16,728 nt of DNA from Anaerolineales bacterium (GTDB taxonomy: Bacteria > Chloroflexota > Anaerolineae > Anaerolineales > E44-bin32), in assembly GCA_023144145.1 (NCBI GenBank), contig JAGLGG010000044.1, forward strand, positions 1 through 16,728, in the 5' to 3' direction. Shown one piece after another: positions 13,581-16,728 of the stretch. The stretch's first letter is position 1. The number at the start of each line of letters is the position of its first letter. Under the pieces are notes generated by a model. It did not search any database. It was given only the letters and a program-made list of their open reading frames with translations, and had not been told where the DNA came from. Both the position numbers and the translations under genes were made by a program.

Positions 13581-15023
13581 TTGCCCGAATTTGAGAGCGT
13601 GATTGGACTAGAAACACACATCCAACTCAATACCCAGACGAAGATATTCTGTGGTTGCAAAGCAGACTCGTGGGAGGATCTACCCAATACGAATATCTGC
13701 CCGGTTTGCACTGGTTTACCTGGCGTATTACCCACTCTAAACAATGCTGTTGTCACAAAAGCTGTCCTCCTTGCTCTAGCTGTGCAAGTCGATTCCGTTC
13801 AACCAAAATCTTATTTCGCGCGTAAGAACTACTTTTATCCTGATCTACCGAAGGGATATCAGATTAGCCAATACGATGAACCCCTGGCGCTCGGTGGGTT
13901 TATAGATTTGCCGTTACCTGATGGCAGTGTTCGTCGTGTGACGATAGAGAAGTTGCATCTTGAGGAGGATGCAGGAAAGACCGTCCGACAGGTTGGGGAA
14001 CGATGGATTGATTTCAACCGTTGTGGCGTGCCCCTACTTGAGATGGTCACAGGCCCGGATCTGCGTACCGCCGATGAAGCTGCCCAATACCTGATTCGGT
14101 TGCGACAGCTCCTTCGCTGGTTAGGAATTTCCGATGCAGACATGGAGCGCGGTCAGTTGAGATGTGATGCAAACGTGTCAATTCGGCCTGTCGGATCAGA
14201 CGATCTGAACACGAAAACAGAGATAAAGAATGTTAACTCGATTGAAAATGTCCGATCCGCAATTGAAGCGGAGATAAAACGACAAATCCGCGAGGTTCAG
14301 TCGGGTGGCAGGATCGAGGCATGGACTCTGGATTGGGACGAAGACAAATCGACTTTGCACAAAATGCGTTCAAAAGAATCAGAAGCCGATTACAGATATT
14401 TTCGAGAGCCGGATTTACTTCCGGTCCTTATTGATCAAGATTGGCTCGAGCAAATGAGGGACGCTCTTCCGGAGCTGCCCCTTGAGCGTAAAGAGAGGTT
14501 TATCGAAACGTATGCTCTCCCTGAATATGATTCCGAGATCCTAACTGAGGAACGGACGCTGTCAGAGTATTTTGAACGTACTGTACAGGCATTTATTGGT
14601 GACCCCAAAGTTGTTTCAAATTGGATGATGAATGACCTTCTACGCTTGATCCGCGAAAGAGGTACAACGGCCGGAAAACTTATAATTCAGCCGGAGCATT
14701 TGGCCGAATTGATAGCGATGGTCGAAGCCAAGACGATTACGGCAAGCACCGGAAAAGAACTGCTGGATAAAGTTGAGCACAGCGGATTGACCCCGGAGGC
14801 AATAGTGAAAGCAGAAGGGCTGGGGCAGGTTTCTGATGAGGGGAAATTGCGCTCACTTGCGGTTGAAATCATTGAAACGAACCCCGATCAAGTTGCTACA
14901 TACACAGGCGGGAAGACAACGATTTTGGGTTGGTTTGTTGGTCAGATGATGAAGGAGACGAGGGGTAAGGCAAACGCTCAACTGGTACAAAAGATTTTTC
15001 GTGAATTACTGGAAAAATCATAG
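13581..15023 (+). CDS. gatB: Glutamyl/aspartyl-tRNA amidotransferase subunit B
   Basis: The kinase-like subunit that binds and phosphorylates the mischarged tRNA before amidation. It opens with FESVIGLETHIQLNTQTKIF and the zinc site CGC...CPVC (Cys24, 26, 40, 43), continues with SYFARKNYFYPDLPKGYQIS and LEEDAGKT, and ends in a helical tRNA-binding domain and a YqeY-like tail (GWFVGQMMKETRGKANAQLV). The start is placed at TTG 13581 because GGAGAAAGGA ends eight bases before it and it gives the usual N-terminus. An in-frame GTG at 13551 has no ribosome site. It lies 110 bases after gatA without a visible terminator, so it is probably co-transcribed. Confidence 0.95.
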   Translation: MPEFESVIGLETHIQLNTQTKIFCGCKADSWEDLPNTNICPVCTGLPGVLPTLNNAVVTKAVLLALAVQVDSVQPKSYFARKNYFYPDLPKGYQISQYDEPLALGGFIDLPLPDGSVRRVTIEKLHLEEDAGKTVRQVGERWIDFNRCGVPLLEMVTGPDLRTADEAAQYLIRLRQLLRWLGISDADMERGQLRCDANVSIRPVGSDDLNTKTEIKNVNSIENVRSAIEAEIKRQIREVQSGGRIEAWTLDWDEDKSTLHKMRSKESEADYRYFREPDLLPVLIDQDWLEQMRDALPELPLERKERFIETYALPEYDSEILTEERTLSEYFERTVQAFIGDPKVVSNWMMNDLLRLIRERGTTAGKLIIQPEHLAELIAMVEAKTITASTGKELLDKVEHSGLTPEAIVKAEGLGQVSDEGKLRSLAVEIIETNPDQVATYTGGKTTILGWFVGQMMKETRGKANAQLVQKIFRELLEKS

Positions 15024-15153
15024 ATAAGTGCGCTGAAAAAACTAGCCTCAAAGCGAGCGGAGGGATATGTGGGACTGTCACTCAAGGTCGTCATTCATAA
15101 GTTAAGATATCTGGTACAGGATTTTCAATGGCTGATGGTAATTAATCCCAGAT

Positions 15154-15196
15154 GTAGGGGCGACTGGCGACGTGCGTTGGCACGCGTCGCCCTTAC
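15154..15196. repeat. GC-rich hairpin repeat (REP-like)
   Basis: Positions 15154-15164 (GTAGGGGCGAC) pair with 15186-15196 (GTCGCCCTTAC) with one G-T wobble. An inner stem joins GTGC at 15172-15175 to GCAC at 15180-15183. It lies in the 275-base gap after gatB. The TAGGGGCGAC/GTCGCCC arms resemble short palindromic repeats I recall as scattered in Chloroflexota and some other genomes; no second copy occurs in this window. The remainder of the gap (15024-15298) shows nothing recognised. Confidence 0.6.
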
Positions 15197-15298
15197 GACT
15201 AAATTTCAATCAGGGAGCAGTGACTAATACCTCTCTTTAGACAGCCATATATACCAGTCTTCTTCTTGCGACTAACCTTTTTTCAGCAGAGTCATTTG

Positions 15299-15775
15299 AT
15301 GATATCTAAACCAGATTATTTTATTAGACTCGCTGAGAGTGGGGATCAACGGATTATCCGGACAATTGTTCGCGGGGCCCGCATTAATCCCATGAATTTA
15401 GATTGGCGCAATTTTATACTTGCGGTTGGAGTGGAAGCTGAGATCATCGGTTGTGGACAGATAAAAACACATCGCGATGGAACCAAGGAACTCGCCTCCA
15501 TCGCAGTTCGGCAGGAATGGCGGAAAATGGGAATTGCTTCGACCATCATCCGAAGGCTAATTGACAGAGCAGAAAGTCACTTATGGCTAGTGTGTCGAGC
15601 AGAATTAGCCGTTTTCTATATGAAATTTGGGTTTACTGAGGTCGAAGATATTAGCGCAATGCCAACTAACTTTCGAAGAATGAGGAGTGTGTCCAGGTAC
15701 CTTTCATACATAATCCCCCAGGTCGGAAATTTCTCCATCATGACCCATCAATTAACCCCATCGCGGGAATATTAG
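15299..15775 (+). CDS. GNAT-family N-acetyltransferase
   Basis: A single-domain acyltransferase of 158 residues expected to use acetyl-CoA. The central GNAT motif A is clear: a strand with ELASIAVRQEW followed by the pyrophosphate-binding loop RKMGIAS and helix TIIRRLIDRA. The C-terminal FYMKFGFTEVED segment is the usual motif B. The subgroup resembles N-acetylglutamate-synthase-like GNATs (INPMNLDWRNF near the N-terminus, GCGQIKTHRDGTKE before motif A), but the acceptor is not predictable. The start is taken at the ATG at 15299; an in-frame TTG at 15266 would add 11 residues without a good ribosome site. It appears to be a lone gene, convergent with the following membrane-protein gene. Confidence 0.85.
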   Translation: MISKPDYFIRLAESGDQRIIRTIVRGARINPMNLDWRNFILAVGVEAEIIGCGQIKTHRDGTKELASIAVRQEWRKMGIASTIIRRLIDRAESHLWLVCRAELAVFYMKFGFTEVEDISAMPTNFRRMRSVSRYLSYIIPQVGNFSIMTHQLTPSREY

Positions 15776-15778
15776 GTA

Positions 15779-15804
15779 GATCGGTACGATCAAAAGATTT
15801 TTTT
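15779..15804 (+). terminator. Weak intrinsic terminator after the GNAT gene
   Basis: A five-base-pair hairpin (GATCG, loop GTA, CGATC at 15779-15791) begins three bases after the GNAT stop. It is followed after AAAAGA by seven T residues (15798-15804). The stem is short and separated from the T-run, so termination strength is doubtful. Confidence 0.35.
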
Positions 15805-15889
15805 GTGTCCTTGGGGAAGCAAACAGAAACACCGTCTGAATTTCAGATCCAATCTGCCGTACGGATCGTCTTGAAGGCTCTCTCGTATT

Positions 15890-16186
15890 TTAAAGAATAT
15901 CGCCAAAAACCCAGGAAACCAGGATTGCCACGCCCGCTAAGAAATATGCACCAGCTGCAATCAGATTTTGAGTTCGCATGTTCTGGCTCAGAATGTCGAG
16001 GTACATATTAAAATCGGTCACAAATTCTTCAATAACTTGCGTGGCTTGCGATGGTTGCTCTTCCTCATCTTGCATCACCGGTTTACGGATTCTGAATGTA
16101 CGCAATGCGGTGCGTGAGTTGCGAAAATGGGCGAATGAAAGATAGAAGAAGATCACCATAAAAAAGAACCATATTATCTGAAGCAT
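15890..16186 (-). CDS. Small membrane protein with two predicted spans, unknown function
   Basis: A 98-residue protein. An aromatic, very hydrophobic N-terminal span (about 2-19, IIWFFFMVIFFYLSF) is followed by a basic stretch (RTFRIRKP), an acidic glutamine-rich segment (DEEEQPSQ), an amphipathic helix, and a second span at about 76-96. The ATG at 16186 has a strong GGAGGG six bases upstream, and a promoter-like pair lies just before it. The frame stays open further upstream, but those residues have no site. No family is recognised. It converges on the GNAT gene. Confidence 0.7.
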   Translation of the reverse strand: MLQIIWFFFMVIFFYLSFAHFRNSRTALRTFRIRKPVMQDEEEQPSQATQVIEEFVTDFNMYLDILSQNMRTQNLIAAGAYFLAGVAILVSWVFGDIL

Positions 16187-16230
16187 ACAAATCCCTCCAA
16201 TACTCAGGAGATAACCATCTTGTTGAATGA

Positions 16231-16259
16231 AAGATACAGTAAAACGCAATATGGGACAA
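16231..16259 (-). promoter_or_regulatory. Candidate promoter for the small membrane protein
   Basis: On the minus strand TTGTCC (16259-16254) and TATCTT (16236-16231) are 17 bases apart, with four of six consensus matches each. Predicted start is near 16224, about 38 bases before the ATG at 16186. A 12-base palindrome, TAGGATGTCCTA at 16265-16276, lies just upstream. Confidence 0.4.
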
Positions 16260-16331
16260 ACGGATAGGATGTCCTACGGGGAGATGAATAATTGACTAGA
16301 AATCCATAGAAATATGGCAGGCGGTTTGGTA

Positions 16332-16728
16332 CTATTCAGAAATATCGAAATCGATATAGTCACCTCCGGGGTTGGATAAGATACTTGTTGATCCGTCGAT
16401 TCTGGCCCTCATGAAGCTCCAATCTCCTGGGGTTCCTGAGATTACGAGAAATTCATCATCGCTGATCCAAAGCAAATCTGTGCCGCTGATTGTAAAAAGC
16501 GGCGCACCACCGTCGGATGCGATTATCAATTCAGTGGGATCCTCATTGCTGTAAACGAAGTGGAATCCATCTGGAGCCCAGCCTTTCCAATTGATCGATC
16601 CGATTTCAAATCGCACCTCCTCACTGCCATCCGTATTTGACAGGTATAGTTCACGCTGATTAGGGACATTGGTTTCGCGCAGAAATGCCACCCTGTTCAA
16701 CTCTGGTGATAACGAGGTGGTTGAAAAG
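16332..16728 (-). CDS. TolB/WD40-like beta-propeller protein, C-terminal part (cut by window edge)
   Basis: The frame is open to the right edge of the window, so only the C-terminal 131 residues or so are seen. They show repeating short-strand blades of the PD40/TolB type: SPELNRVAFLRE followed by RELYLSNTDGSEE, then GWAPDGFHFVYSNEDPTELIIASDGG, with the Asp-Gly turns typical of such propellers. The full protein probably has several blades and possibly an N-terminal signal or membrane anchor off the edge. A TTG at 16700 could be read as a start but lies within a blade, so a true start there is unlikely. Function cannot be assigned; such propellers usually bind proteins or ligands outside the cytoplasm. 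Confidence 0.7.
   Translation of the reverse strand, partial: FSTTSLSPELNRVAFLRETNVPNQRELYLSNTDGSEEVRFEIGSINWKGWAPDGFHFVYSNEDPTELIIASDGGAPLFTISGTDLLWISDDEFLVISGTPGDWSFMRARIDGSTSILSNPGGDYIDFDISE

Noticed and set aside
1..16728. CRISPR array, prophage, insertion sequence, tRNA or rRNA genes
   Set aside because: No regularly spaced direct repeats, no transposase, integrase or phage structural motifs, and no tRNA or rRNA signature were seen on either strand.

Overview
The window contains protein-coding genes from one bacterial genome; no rRNA, tRNA, CRISPR array, phage gene or transposase is visible. Base composition is moderate, TTG and GTG starts are frequent, and the gene mix suggests a member of the Chloroflexota, perhaps Anaerolineae-like. 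That mix is a GatCAB amidotransferase with an enlarged GatA, a split propionyl-CoA carboxylase, a stand-alone mutase catalytic subunit, a large GT39-type membrane protein, a TolB-like propeller fragment, and short GC-rich hairpin repeats. The placement is inferred from general resemblance, not from a search.

Layout. Positions 1-128 hold a foldable repeat element. Positions 153-7616, all on the minus strand, form a probable seven-gene operon read right to left: an MDR-family oxidoreductase, a four-helix membrane protein, a propionyl-CoA carboxylase carboxyltransferase, a possible 26-residue reading frame, a biotin carboxylase, a biotin carrier protein, a CYTH phosphohydrolase/cyclase-like protein, and the methylmalonyl-CoA mutase catalytic subunit. 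A TATAAT box at 7679-7684 lies just upstream of the first gene. Next on the minus strand is a GT39-type glycosyltransferase (7829-9832). It is separated from an acyl-CoA dehydrogenase (10083-11270) by two perfect inverted repeats lying side by side. A divergent promoter region (11283-11551) serves the dehydrogenase on the left and the plus-strand gatC-gatA-gatB operon (11552-15023) on the right. The right end holds a hairpin repeat, a GNAT acetyltransferase (plus strand), a small two-helix membrane protein and the C-terminal part of a propeller protein cut by the window edge (both minus strand).

How the genes work together. The carboxylase subunits convert propionyl-CoA to methylmalonyl-CoA, and the mutase, with a B12-binding subunit not present here, makes succinyl-CoA. 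The MDR enzyme could feed in propionyl-CoA, for example as an acryloyl-CoA reductase, and the acyl-CoA dehydrogenase could act upstream in fatty-acid or branched-chain amino-acid breakdown. Methylmalonyl-CoA epimerase, the B12-binding mutase subunit and the MeaB chaperone are not seen. GatCAB is a separate housekeeping function (amidation of Glu-tRNA(Gln), possibly Asp-tRNA(Asn)).

No gene-free stretch exceeds 300 bases. The longest are 15024-15298, which holds one hairpin repeat and nothing else recognised, and 11283-11551, which holds two divergent promoters.
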